DNA of 34,527 bases, taken from contig JAAZKW010000013.1 in the NCBI GenBank assembly GCA_012799635.1, positions 1 to 34,527 of the forward strand, written 5' to 3'. The position numbers and the translations under genes were made by a program. The notes below the pieces were generated by a model. The model was not told the DNA's origin. It did no database searches and was given only the letters and a program-made list of their open reading frames with translations. The stretch comes from Mollicutes bacterium. GTDB taxonomy: Bacteria; Bacillota_I; Bacilli_A; RF39; UBA660. Of this stretch, positions 8,045 through 17,091 are shown piece after piece (position 1 is the stretch's first letter; each line of letters opens with the position of its first letter).

Positions 8045-10468
8045 ATGATAAGACTTGAAAATGTTAATAAATATTTTAATAGATATCAAAAAAATGAAAT
8101 CCATGTTATCAATAATACAACTCTTACTTTAGAAAAAACAGGTCTTGTAGCTTTAATTGGTCCATCGGGATGTGGTAAAACAACTTTACTTAATGCCATT
8201 GGTGGTTTAGATAAAGTTAATAAAGGAAATATTTATGTTAATGGTAAAAGAATTACTAAAAGAAATGCAGGATATATTGATAAAGTAAGAAGTCTTAATG
8301 TTGGCTATATTTTTCAAAATTATTATTTATTAGATAATAAGACTGTTTTTGAAAATGTAGCTATTGCTTTAAGAACTATTGGTATTAAAAATAAAAAAGA
8401 AATTAAAAAAAGAGTTGAATATGTTCTTGATACACTAGGTATGTATCGTTATCGTAATAGACTTGCATCTATGTTATCTGGAGGTCAAAGACAAAGAGTT
8501 GGTATTGCAAGAGCAATTGTTAAGAATCCTAATATTATAATTGCAGATGAGCCGACAGGTAATCTTGATAGTCGTAATACTATTGAGATAATGAATATTA
8601 TTAAATCAATAGCTAAAAATAGATTAGTTATTCTTGTTACTCATGAAAATGAACTAGCTAAGTTTTATGCTGATCGCATTTTAGAACTTGAAGATGGTGT
8701 TATTACTAAAGATTATAAAAATAAGCATAATGATACTATGGATTATCGTATTGAAAATGAATTTTATTTAAAAGATTTTAAGTTTAAAACTGATTTTGAA
8801 AATAAAGATAATAAAATAAGGATTTATAATGATAAACAAAATGATATTAAACTTACTATTGTTGTCAAAAATAATAATATATATATAAAAGGTGGTAAGA
8901 ATGATAAGCTTGAAATTGTTGATGATGAGTCAAACATTAAATTCATTGATGATCATTATAAAAAAATAGATAAAAGTATGTATGAAAAATATGAATTTAA
9001 TTTTGAAAATATTATTGATAAAAATATTAAATTAAAATATTCTTCCATTCTTAATATTTTTTCATTAATATTTAATGGTTTTAAGAAAATATTAGATTAT
9101 TCAATTATTAAAAAGCTATTATTACTAGGTTTTTTAGCTGCAGGATGTTTTATTACTTATTCAACTTGTAATATCTTTGGTCTTAAGAATATTAAAGATG
9201 AATACTTTGTAACTAAGAATCCTAATTATTATGATATTAAAATTAATAAAATAGATTCTAAAAAATATCTTGAGATGGAAAAAATAGATAGTGTTGATTA
9301 TCTTTTACCAGGTGATACACAAATTAGTTTTGGTTTAAATTTTCCTTATTATTATCAAACAACTATTGCTACAGGAACAATAACAGGGTCTTTAACTGCA
9401 AATGATCAAATTAAAGAAGAAGATATTATTTTAGGAAAAATGCCCAGTGATAAATATGAAATTGTTGTAGATACTAAAGCTTTAAATAAAATATTAGAGT
9501 TATCTATTGTTAAACATGTAGGAATAAAAAATAAAGAAGATTTATTAAATATTAAATGTAAGATAAGAAATATGCAAGATTTTACAATTGTAGGTATTAC
9601 TGATTTACAAAGCCCTTCGATATACGCTGATAAAGATATTTTAATAAATATATTATATGGGAATAATAAAGATTATTATGATAATATTATCTTTAAAAAC
9701 GAAGAGCAATTACCTTTTAAAGATCTTTCTTTAGAAGAAATTAAATTAAAGCAAGGTAAGATTCCAGATAATGATTATGAAGTAATGGTTAATTATAAAC
9801 AAAAAGGCGAGTTCCCTCTTAATAAGAATATAGATGAAAAAATAGGTAATAAAAAGTTAAAAGTAGTGGGTTATTATGAGATAGATAATAATGATAAATA
9901 TTATTATGTAACTAAGAATACTTTAAAATTAAAAGTAATTGATAATGCTAAAGATATTTCTATTATGCCGAAGAATGAAACAGTTGTTCAAGAATTAAAT
10001 GAACAAGGTTATAATATTATATCTAATTATAAAGTAAGTAAAGATTTATATACAAAATCTCAAAGTAAAAATGTTAAAGCAGGTCTTATTGCTAGTGGCA
10101 TAGTTCTTGTTATTTCTTTTATAGAGATATATTTAATGATAAGAGCATCGTTTTTATCTCGGATTAAAGAAATAGGTATATATAGAGCAATTGGTGTTAA
10201 GAAAATAGATATCTATAAGATGTTCTATGGCGAAATATTTGCTCTTACAACTATTGCTTGTGTTCCAGGTTGGTTATTTGTACTTTATGCTTTAAATAGT
10301 TTAAAGGTAATTAGTTATTTTGAAAGAAATTATTTAGTAAATCCAATTACAGCTTTAGTTAGTCTTGTTATCATATATGTTTTTAATTTAGTTATTGGTC
10401 TTTTACCAGTTCATCGCGTAGTAAGACAAACTCCAGCTCAAATCCTTGCTAGAAAAGATATTGATTAG
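8045..10468 (+). CDS. ABC transporter, fused ATP-binding and FtsX/MacB-like permease
   Basis: Walker A GPSGCGKTT, LSGGQRQR, IIIADEPTGNLDSRNT; C-terminal FtsX-like RIKEIGIYRAIGVKKIDIYKMF and TM segments. Confidence 0.92.
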   Translation: MIRLENVNKYFNRYQKNEIHVINNTTLTLEKTGLVALIGPSGCGKTTLLNAIGGLDKVNKGNIYVNGKRITKRNAGYIDKVRSLNVGYIFQNYYLLDNKTVFENVAIALRTIGIKNKKEIKKRVEYVLDTLGMYRYRNRLASMLSGGQRQRVGIARAIVKNPNIIIADEPTGNLDSRNTIEIMNIIKSIAKNRLVILVTHENELAKFYADRILELEDGVITKDYKNKHNDTMDYRIENEFYLKDFKFKTDFENKDNKIRIYNDKQNDIKLTIVVKNNNIYIKGGKNDKLEIVDDESNIKFIDDHYKKIDKSMYEKYEFNFENIIDKNIKLKYSSILNIFSLIFNGFKKILDYSIIKKLLLLGFLAAGCFITYSTCNIFGLKNIKDEYFVTKNPNYYDIKINKIDSKKYLEMEKIDSVDYLLPGDTQISFGLNFPYYYQTTIATGTITGSLTANDQIKEEDIILGKMPSDKYEIVVDTKALNKILELSIVKHVGIKNKEDLLNIKCKIRNMQDFTIVGITDLQSPSIYADKDILINILYGNNKDYYDNIIFKNEEQLPFKDLSLEEIKLKQGKIPDNDYEVMVNYKQKGEFPLNKNIDEKIGNKKLKVVGYYEIDNNDKYYYVTKNTLKLKVIDNAKDISIMPKNETVVQELNEQGYNIISNYKVSKDLYTKSQSKNVKAGLIASGIVLVISFIEIYLMIRASFLSRIKEIGIYRAIGVKKIDIYKMFYGEIFALTTIACVPGWLFVLYALNSLKVISYFERNYLVNPITALVSLVIIYVFNLVIGLLPVHRVVRQTPAQILARKDID

Positions 10469-10472
10469 TAAA

Positions 10473-10506
10473 GTTTAAGCAAAATTGTTGCTTAAGCTTT
10501 TTTATT
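10473..10506 (+). terminator. Rho-independent terminator
   Basis: GTTTAAGCAA-aattg-TTGCTTAAGC then TTTTTT. Confidence 0.75.
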
Positions 10507-10534
10507 ATCTTATAATATATATGGAGGATATAAA

Positions 10535-11725
10535 ATGAGAAATGTTGGTACTATATCAAGGGGAATAAGAACACCTATTATAAAAGATGGTGATGATTTG
10601 GTTAAAGTAGTCGTAGATAGTCTTTTAAAAGCATCTAAGACGGAGGGATTTTCATTTCGTGATAAAGATGTTGTTGCAATAACCGAAGCTGTTGTTGGAA
10701 TAGCAACTAGTAATTATGCAACAGTAGATCAAATAGCAAAAGCTATTAAAGATAAGTTTAATTCAGATAATATTGGAGTAATTTTTCCTATATTAAGTAG
10801 GAATCGTTTTGCAGTATTATTATCAGCAATAGCTCGTGCCACTAAAAAAATAACTTTACAAATAAGTTATCCAGCTGATGAAGTAGGAAATGATATTATG
10901 GATAAAGAAAAATTAAAAAAACTAGGAATTAATCCTTATAATCATGTAATAACTGAAGCAGAATATCAAGAGAAGTTTGGAGATTTTAAACATCTTTTTA
11001 CTGGTATTAATATGGTTAACTTTTATAAAGATGTTATTGTTAAAGAAGGGTGTGAAGCCGAAATAATTCTTGCAAATGATCCTAGAGCGATTTTAAGTTA
11101 TACTAATGATGTCTTAGTATGTGATATTCATTCAAGATATGAAACTAAAGAAATTCTTAGAAATAATTCTAAAGGTAAAGTTATTGGTCTTGATGAAATA
11201 TTAACTTCTTCGGTTGATGGAAGTGGATATAATACTAAATATGGATTATTAGGATCTAATAGGGCAACCGAAGAAAGAGTTAAATTATTTCCTGAAGCTG
11301 GAGATAGTTTTGTATATGAAATTCAAGATGAATTAAAAAAAGCAACAGGAAAAACAATTGAAGTTATGATTTATGGCGATGGTGCTTTCAAAGATCCTGT
11401 AGGTCAGATATGGGAACTTGCAGATCCTGTTGTATCACCGGCATATACCAAAGGTCTTGAAGGCTCGCCAAACGAATTGAAACTTAAATATTTGTCAGAT
11501 AATAAATTTAATCATTTAAGTGGCGAAGAATTAAATGAAGCAATGAGAAATGCTATTAAAGAAAAAGATAAGAATTTAAAAGGAACAATAGAAACTCAAG
11601 GTACAACTCCAAGAAGATATGTTGATTTATTAGGTTCTCTTGCTGATTTAACTTCAGGCTCTGGTGATAAAGGAACGCCTGTAGTTCTGATTCAAGGTTA
11701 CTTTGATAATTATGCTAGTCAATAA
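10535..11725 (+). CDS. Coenzyme F420-0:L-glutamate ligase (CofE/FbiB)-like protein
   Basis: MRNVGTISRGIRTPIIKDGDDL...FRDKDVVAITEAVVGIATSNYATVDQIA... and MIYGDGAFKDP patterns; RBS tggagga. Confidence 0.75.
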   Translation: MRNVGTISRGIRTPIIKDGDDLVKVVVDSLLKASKTEGFSFRDKDVVAITEAVVGIATSNYATVDQIAKAIKDKFNSDNIGVIFPILSRNRFAVLLSAIARATKKITLQISYPADEVGNDIMDKEKLKKLGINPYNHVITEAEYQEKFGDFKHLFTGINMVNFYKDVIVKEGCEAEIILANDPRAILSYTNDVLVCDIHSRYETKEILRNNSKGKVIGLDEILTSSVDGSGYNTKYGLLGSNRATEERVKLFPEAGDSFVYEIQDELKKATGKTIEVMIYGDGAFKDPVGQIWELADPVVSPAYTKGLEGSPNELKLKYLSDNKFNHLSGEELNEAMRNAIKEKDKNLKGTIETQGTTPRRYVDLLGSLADLTSGSGDKGTPVVLIQGYFDNYASQ

Positions 11726-11736
11726 AATACAAGTGT

Positions 11737-11765
11737 TTGACTATTTAATAACATTCTGTTATTCT
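11737..11765 (+). promoter_or_regulatory. Putative sigma-A promoter for tRNA
   Basis: TTGACT - 17 bp - TATTCT about 40 bp upstream of the tRNA. Confidence 0.5.
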
Positions 11766-11806
11766 AAATTTTGAAAAAATAATATCTTTTTTAGATATTG
11801 TTTAAT

Positions 11807-11883
11807 GGCCCGTTGGTGAAGGGGTCTAACACACAAGGTTCTCAACCTTGGATTCATGGGTTCGAAACCCATACTGGTCACCA
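11807..11883 (+). tRNA. tRNA-Glu(CUC), CCA encoded
   Basis: GGCCCGT..GGTGAAGGGGTCTAACAC..CAAGG-TTCTCAA-CCTTG..ATGGG-TTCGAAA-CCCAT..ACTGGTC-A-CCA; anticodon loop TTCTCAA gives anticodon CTC. Confidence 0.9.
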
Positions 11884-11894
11884 AGATAATAAAA

Positions 11895-11924
11895 AATTGG
11901 TCATATTTTGACCGGTTTTTTTAT
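11895..11924 (+). terminator. Terminator after the tRNA
   Basis: AATTGGTCA-tattt-TGACCGGTT (two G-U pairs) then T run. Confidence 0.7.
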
Positions 11925-12061
11925 TTATTAGGATATGCTTGTAGATTCAAAATCCTTTAGTTCTTAGATATTTGTATCTAAAATTGTAAAGAATATTTTC
12001 TTAGTTCATATTTTTTTGTTTATTATATAATTTACTAAATAACAGTGATAAATAATAATTC

Positions 12062-12090
12062 TTGACAATGTAATGGGGATGTGTTAAGGT
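12062..12090 (+). promoter_or_regulatory. Putative sigma-A promoter
   Basis: TTGACA - 17 bp - TAAGGT immediately upstream of the hypothetical ORF. Confidence 0.5.
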
Positions 12091-12114
12091 ATGTGGCAAG
12101 AAAGGGGGATGTTT

Positions 12115-12969
12115 ATGACTGAGTTAAATAATTTAGCTTTAAAATTAAAATTTGTGAAAAATAATTTTCCTAATGAGTCTGAAAAGTTTTATTCGTTTGT
12201 GCGACGTGTATCATCAATAATAAAAGCACCAGTTATTACACCATCTGAACTAGTAATGAGCTTGTCTTTAATTGCATATAAATCAGGTGTAGAAGATGTA
12301 GAAGATATTGAAACAATATTAATTGATGATCTAACTGATGATAAGCGGTATTCTCAATTAAAAGATCGGGATGAGTTAGTTCATTTTGCGAAGATTATTG
12401 ATAAAATAGCAGATGATAAAGAATTCGCAAAGGAGTTTAGAAAACTGTTTGAAGAAAAAATTATTATTCCAATAGCAAACAATCATATATTAGTTCGCCC
12501 TAAGGTTGAAGAATTTTCAAAATATATTGTTGCTGCAGTTGAGTTTTGGACTGATGAATTAAAAAGAGGTCCTAGTCAATTAATTACTGATTCAACAGTA
12601 AAAAAGGTTGAATATACTGATGAACAATTAAGTGAGTATAAATACCGTTTAGGAAAAATTATTTTTGATTGTGTTGTTAACAAAGGAAAAGCATGTCATT
12701 TAGATGTTGATTATTGCCCTAATAATTTATTATATAAAGCAGGGAAAAAATTAAATAATTCTATGTTTGCTTACCTGCAGGCTATTTCTACAACAATCAC
12801 AAAAGATATAATGATAATAGAAAAAAATGGTGGAACAAGAATTATTTCTTTCAAAGACAACTTTACTTTAAGAACACAAGAAGAAATAGATGATTATTTA
12901 TTAGTTTATGGACAATCAATGCCTGAAGAATCAATACCTGAAGATTCTCATCCAAAATTACGACTTTAA
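12115..12969 (+). CDS. Hypothetical protein (~284 aa; ORF track start 12091 probably too early)
   Basis: Long ORF. RBS aaaggggg lies at 12101-12108, and the putative -10 box ends at 12090, so ATG at 12115 fits best. Confidence 0.7.
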   Translation: MTELNNLALKLKFVKNNFPNESEKFYSFVRRVSSIIKAPVITPSELVMSLSLIAYKSGVEDVEDIETILIDDLTDDKRYSQLKDRDELVHFAKIIDKIADDKEFAKEFRKLFEEKIIIPIANNHILVRPKVEEFSKYIVAAVEFWTDELKRGPSQLITDSTVKKVEYTDEQLSEYKYRLGKIIFDCVVNKGKACHLDVDYCPNNLLYKAGKKLNNSMFAYLQAISTTITKDIMIIEKNGGTRIISFKDNFTLRTQEEIDDYLLVYGQSMPEESIPEDSHPKLRL

Positions 12970-12983
12970 TAAATGAAAAAACA

Positions 12984-13011
12984 AAAAGATTGAATTGCTC
13001 AATCTTTTTTT
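12984..13011 (+). terminator. Terminator hairpin
   Basis: AAGATTGA-attgc-TCAATCTTTTTTT; A run on the other side means it may serve both converging genes. Confidence 0.8.
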
Positions 13012-13023
13012 GTTAATACATTA

Positions 13024-14316
13024 TTAAAGCATTTCAATACTGTTGTCAGAAGCATCATTATTTTCAACATTAGTTCCTATAAAGGCCTTCTTAATGTCAT
13101 CATCATCTTTACCAAAATCATCTTCAATACTTATTACTCTTATAACTTCTTCGATACTTGTAGTTCCATTAATAACTTTTTCAAGACCATCTTCAAGTAG
13201 GGAAGTAGTATCTTTATTATAAACTAAACGTCTTAATTCTTCTTTAGGAAGATTATTAGTAATAGCATCTCTAATACTTTGATTTAATAGTAGCACTTCA
13301 TGAACAGCAGATCTTCCTTTATAGCCATCAAAACAATCTTCACAACCAACTGGTTCATAAATAGCATTAATATCTTTTTTTAAGATTACTTTAAACAAGT
13401 TTTTTTCATAAGCTGAAGTTTCTCTAGACTTACGACATTTTAAACAAAGTTTTTTAACTAGTCTTTGAGATATAATTGCAGTTAAAGAAGAACCTAACAA
13501 ATATTTTTCAACTTCCATATCTGTAAGTCTTTCAATAGTATTAAGGGAATTATTAGTATGAATAGTAGATAAAACTAAGTGACCCGTAATAGAGGCTCTT
13601 ACAGCAATTCTAGCTGTTTCATCATCTCTAATCTCTCCGATCATTATAATATCTGGATCTTGACGTAAGATACTTCTTAAAGTAGTGTTGAAATCTAATC
13701 CGATTTCACTCATAACTTGTACTTGATTTAAACCTTTTATTTTCATTTCTACAGGATCTTCAACAGTAATAATGTTTTTTTCAGGTACATTTAATTTTTG
13801 AAGAATACTATAAACGGTTGTTGATTTACCTGAACCAGTAGCACCTGCCAATAAGATAATTCCATTAGGTGATGCTACTGCTTTTTGGACTTTATTATAA
13901 TTATGTTCAGAAAAACCAAGAGATTCAAGTCCTGCTAAAGACATCGAATAGTCTAATATTCTTATAACTATTTTTTCTCCAAAAATAGTTGGAAGAGAAG
14001 AAACACGAAGGTCAAGTTTAATTTCTTGAGTTAAATGTTTAATAGCACCGTCTTGAGGTAATCTTGATTCAGTAATATTCATTCCACTTATTATTTTAAC
14101 TCGAGTTGATAAATTCTTTTTTACAGATAAAGGAACACGACAATAATCGTGAAGGTCACCATCAATTCTGATTCTTACGTTTATACCTGTTTCATCGGGG
14201 TCAAAATGAATATCTGAAGCATCTTTTTCAATAGCATCTTCGATGATTTCATTAACGATATCTACTACAGGCTTATTGTCATAGTCAAATTCTCTAAACA
14301 TAGTATCATTTACCAA
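13024..14316 (-). CDS. GspE/PulE/PilB-type secretion/pilus assembly ATPase
   Basis: Walker A GATGSGKST, LRQDPDIIMIGEIRDDETA, SITGHLVLSTIHTNNS, C-x2-C...C-x2-C zinc motif (CLKC...CEDC). Confidence 0.92.
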   Translation of the reverse strand: MVNDTMFREFDYDNKPVVDIVNEIIEDAIEKDASDIHFDPDETGINVRIRIDGDLHDYCRVPLSVKKNLSTRVKIISGMNITESRLPQDGAIKHLTQEIKLDLRVSSLPTIFGEKIVIRILDYSMSLAGLESLGFSEHNYNKVQKAVASPNGIILLAGATGSGKSTTVYSILQKLNVPEKNIITVEDPVEMKIKGLNQVQVMSEIGLDFNTTLRSILRQDPDIIMIGEIRDDETARIAVRASITGHLVLSTIHTNNSLNTIERLTDMEVEKYLLGSSLTAIISQRLVKKLCLKCRKSRETSAYEKNLFKVILKKDINAIYEPVGCEDCFDGYKGRSAVHEVLLLNQSIRDAITNNLPKEELRRLVYNKDTTSLLEDGLEKVINGTTSIEEVIRVISIEDDFGKDDDDIKKAFIGTNVENNDASDNSIEML

Positions 14317-14404
14317 TCCCTTTACTGTATTTATTATAATATATTATTTGAATTTTAACAATATAATAATTATTTACAATTATAATATATAATGTTAATA
14401 TACA
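14317..14404. promoter_or_regulatory. Divergent intergenic promoter region
   Basis: Only divergent gap in the window; very AT-rich, with multiple TATAAT-like motifs (e.g. ttataatatataatgt). Confidence 0.4.
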
Positions 14405-14422
14405 TTGAAGGAACAGGTGCTT

Positions 14423-15262
14423 ATGAAAACAATGGAAAAAAGTTTAGGTTTTTATGCCTTTTGTAAAGAAGATGAATTTAGGATAAATGTAATAAAGGCA
14501 ATGCTTGCAAATAAAAAGGCTAGTATTTTACCTGTTCAAAAAAAATTTGCGAGATTGGTAAATGAAACAAATAAGTATTTACATCCAATACTAAAGAAAA
14601 ATAATAAAGATGATTTTATAGCAAGGTGTGATTTTTCAACTGATGTTGATAAAAGCGTATATAAATATTTTTTATTACTTTTAGCATATTTTAATATTAA
14701 AAGGAAAGATATTGGCTACTATATATTATTTGAACTTAAAGCAATGCTATATTTTGAAATTATAAAATGGTACTATAATAATAATAATAAAGTCAATTTT
14801 ATAACAAGATTGTGTTTATTTGATGATATTAATAATTCCACTTTTGCTAGCGTTTATGTTAGAAATGTTTTATCAGGAAGAGAAGATTTAAATGTTGTTT
14901 TTAATGATTTTCAATTTAATTTAATTTTTAAAGAGCCTTTTTCATTAATGTATGAATGTTTTATTCGAGACGAGATATTGGATAAACTTAAAATTGCTGC
15001 TGCCATTTTTTTAGATTCTCGATTAAAATACTTTGTTTATGATAGTATAGCATTTGAGTTTGCTGCATATAATATTATTATTGATAGATATGATTTTAAA
15101 TTTACTATAAGAGATGTATTTGATGAAATGCATGAAATCGGTTTAATAACATTTCCTAATGAAACAAATGATAAAAAAAATTTTAAAGAGTTTTTTTTAA
15201 AAATAATTAGTTATTCAGAACAAGTTCAACAAGAGTTTACAGAGTATCAAAATAGTCTTTAA
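14423..15262 (+). CDS. Hypothetical protein (~279 aa; ORF track starts at TTG 14405)
   Basis: Long ORF; ATG at 14423 preceded by RBS-like aggtg; 11 bp from ispE. Confidence 0.7.
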   Translation: MKTMEKSLGFYAFCKEDEFRINVIKAMLANKKASILPVQKKFARLVNETNKYLHPILKKNNKDDFIARCDFSTDVDKSVYKYFLLLLAYFNIKRKDIGYYILFELKAMLYFEIIKWYYNNNNKVNFITRLCLFDDINNSTFASVYVRNVLSGREDLNVVFNDFQFNLIFKEPFSLMYECFIRDEILDKLKIAAAIFLDSRLKYFVYDSIAFEFAAYNIIIDRYDFKFTIRDVFDEMHEIGLITFPNETNDKKNFKEFFLKIISYSEQVQQEFTEYQNSL

Positions 15263-15273
15263 AGGCAAATAAA

Positions 15274-16107
15274 ATGAATGAAATTATAGTATTATGCCCC
15301 GCCAAAATCAATTTGTTTTTAAATATTATTGGTAAAGATAATCACATGCACTATTTAAGAGCAATTAATCAAAGTGTGAATTTATATGATATTCTTAAAA
15401 TAAAGGTTAATAATACGGGTAAGATAAATATTATATGTAATAACCCCTTAATTCCATTAGATTATAATAATACAATATATCAGGCGGTTTTAATTATGAA
15501 GAAAAATTATAATATAAAATATGGCTTTGATATAAAACTTACTAAAAATATTCCTATATCTTCTGGTTTAGGTGGTGAGTCAACCGATGCAGCAGGTACT
15601 ATTTTAGGTATAAAGGATATCTTTAAACTTGATATCTCAATAGATAAACTTATTAAGTTAGGAATGCTTATTGGAGCTGATGTTCCTTTTTGTATAATCG
15701 GGGGAACATGTATGGTTGAAGGCTTTGGTGAAAAAATTCAAAAAATAAATTTACCTTTACAGCCAATGATAATTATTAAGCCTAATTTTAAAGTTAGTAC
15801 TAAAGAAGCTTTTGAAGAATATGATAAAAGATGTGCAAAATATATGGAACTTAATGAGTATGTGATTGGTTATAATGATTTTGAAAAAACATCTTCTAAA
15901 GAAATACAAGTAATTAAGAACACACTTTTAGAAAATGGAGCAGTATTATCATTTATGAGTGGATCAGGGCCAAGTGTTGTGGGTATTTTCAATGATAGTA
16001 ATAAACAAAAAAAAGCATATTTAACTTTAAAGAAACATTTTTTAGCATATAAGGTTTATAACGTATTTTCTTCAGAAGGTGTTAGAATATTAAGGAAAGG
16101 CAAATGA
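15274..16107 (+). CDS. ispE: 4-diphosphocytidyl-2-C-methyl-D-erythritol kinase
   Basis: GHMP kinase motifs: CPAKINLFLNIIGKD, NIPISSGLGGESTDAAGTI, MSGSGPSVVGIF. Confidence 0.92.
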   Translation: MNEIIVLCPAKINLFLNIIGKDNHMHYLRAINQSVNLYDILKIKVNNTGKINIICNNPLIPLDYNNTIYQAVLIMKKNYNIKYGFDIKLTKNIPISSGLGGESTDAAGTILGIKDIFKLDISIDKLIKLGMLIGADVPFCIIGGTCMVEGFGEKIQKINLPLQPMIIIKPNFKVSTKEAFEEYDKRCAKYMELNEYVIGYNDFEKTSSKEIQVIKNTLLENGAVLSFMSGSGPSVVGIFNDSNKQKKAYLTLKKHFLAYKVYNVFSSEGVRILRKGK

Positions 16108-16131
16108 TTTTAAAAAGGAAATAGATAGGAA

Positions 16132-17085
16132 ATGGAGAAAATTAATAATTATAACAAGAAAGTAATAATAAAGAATGAAAATAATGAGATTTTGTTTAGT
16201 ACTAATGATGTACAGTCAATATATTTATATCCCTTAAGTCTGAAAGACTATATTTTAAATATAAATAGTAAAAAACCAATTTTATTAAATATTATTAAAT
16301 ATGATAAAAAAATTAATTATGATATTTTTTTACGAAACGAATATTTTAATAATTTAAAATGTGTTGAATTATTAGTAGATGATAATTATGATATAATAAC
16401 TAATATAATAAATTACTTGTATGACAATAATATATTAATAACTTTAAATATTAAAAATATCAATAAAATCCCTGACTTGTTTTTAATAAAAAACATTAAT
16501 AAAGTAATATATATTAAAATTTTTTGGAATTATTATAATATAAAACTTTTTGAACAAAAACTTGCAATAATAGAAGAATACAAAACACCAAAGTTAAGTA
16601 TTTTAATTAAAAGTTATTTAAATATTAACAAAATAAATTCATATGAAAAATATATAAATCTTTTTAGAAAATGGGGGGTTGACATTTATCAATTATCAAA
16701 AAAGTTATTGCCGTATAATGTAAATAATGTTAAGGTAGATAAACAAATTATTGAAAAAATTAGGTTTTTAGAAAAAAAATATGACCATTTTTTTATTAGT
16801 GTTAAAAATTTAGAAGATTATTATTATCCTAAGTTTCGTTTAGATAATCGTAATAGTAAAGTATGTTTTGCTTGTTATTTAAAACCTTATTTATATAAAA
16901 AAGATATAATTGCTTGTAAGGTTGAAGAGATATTATTAAATAAAAGTAAATGGCAAGTTAGTAATTTTGATAAATGTGGAAAAAATTGTAGTGATTGTGC
17001 ATCGATATATGAAAATGATATGTTATCTTTAATAAAATCAAAGATAAAAAATGTTAAGATATCTGTGGAAATAATAAAGGAGTGA
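16132..17085 (+). CDS. Radical-SAM-like protein lacking the CxxxCxxC motif, retaining C-terminal auxiliary Cys
   Basis: C-terminus CFACYLKPYLYKKDIIAC...KCGKNCSDCASIYENDMLSLIKSKI parallels the 19799 radical SAM protein (CYSSLVSPILYGPNLVIC...KNCSSCCSIFDNQVLEMIKAQL); N-terminal IYLYPLSLKDYI parallels HYYPLSILDYA; no CxxxCxxC present. Confidence 0.6.
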   Translation: MEKINNYNKKVIIKNENNEILFSTNDVQSIYLYPLSLKDYILNINSKKPILLNIIKYDKKINYDIFLRNEYFNNLKCVELLVDDNYDIITNIINYLYDNNILITLNIKNINKIPDLFLIKNINKVIYIKIFWNYYNIKLFEQKLAIIEEYKTPKLSILIKSYLNINKINSYEKYINLFRKWGVDIYQLSKKLLPYNVNNVKVDKQIIEKIRFLEKKYDHFFISVKNLEDYYYPKFRLDNRNSKVCFACYLKPYLYKKDIIACKVEEILLNKSKWQVSNFDKCGKNCSDCASIYENDMLSLIKSKIKNVKISVEIIKE

Positions 17086-17091
17086 AAACAA

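Noticed and set aside
14405-15262. Assigning the 285-aa ORF to a known family
   Set aside because: No recognisable motif; left as hypothetical.
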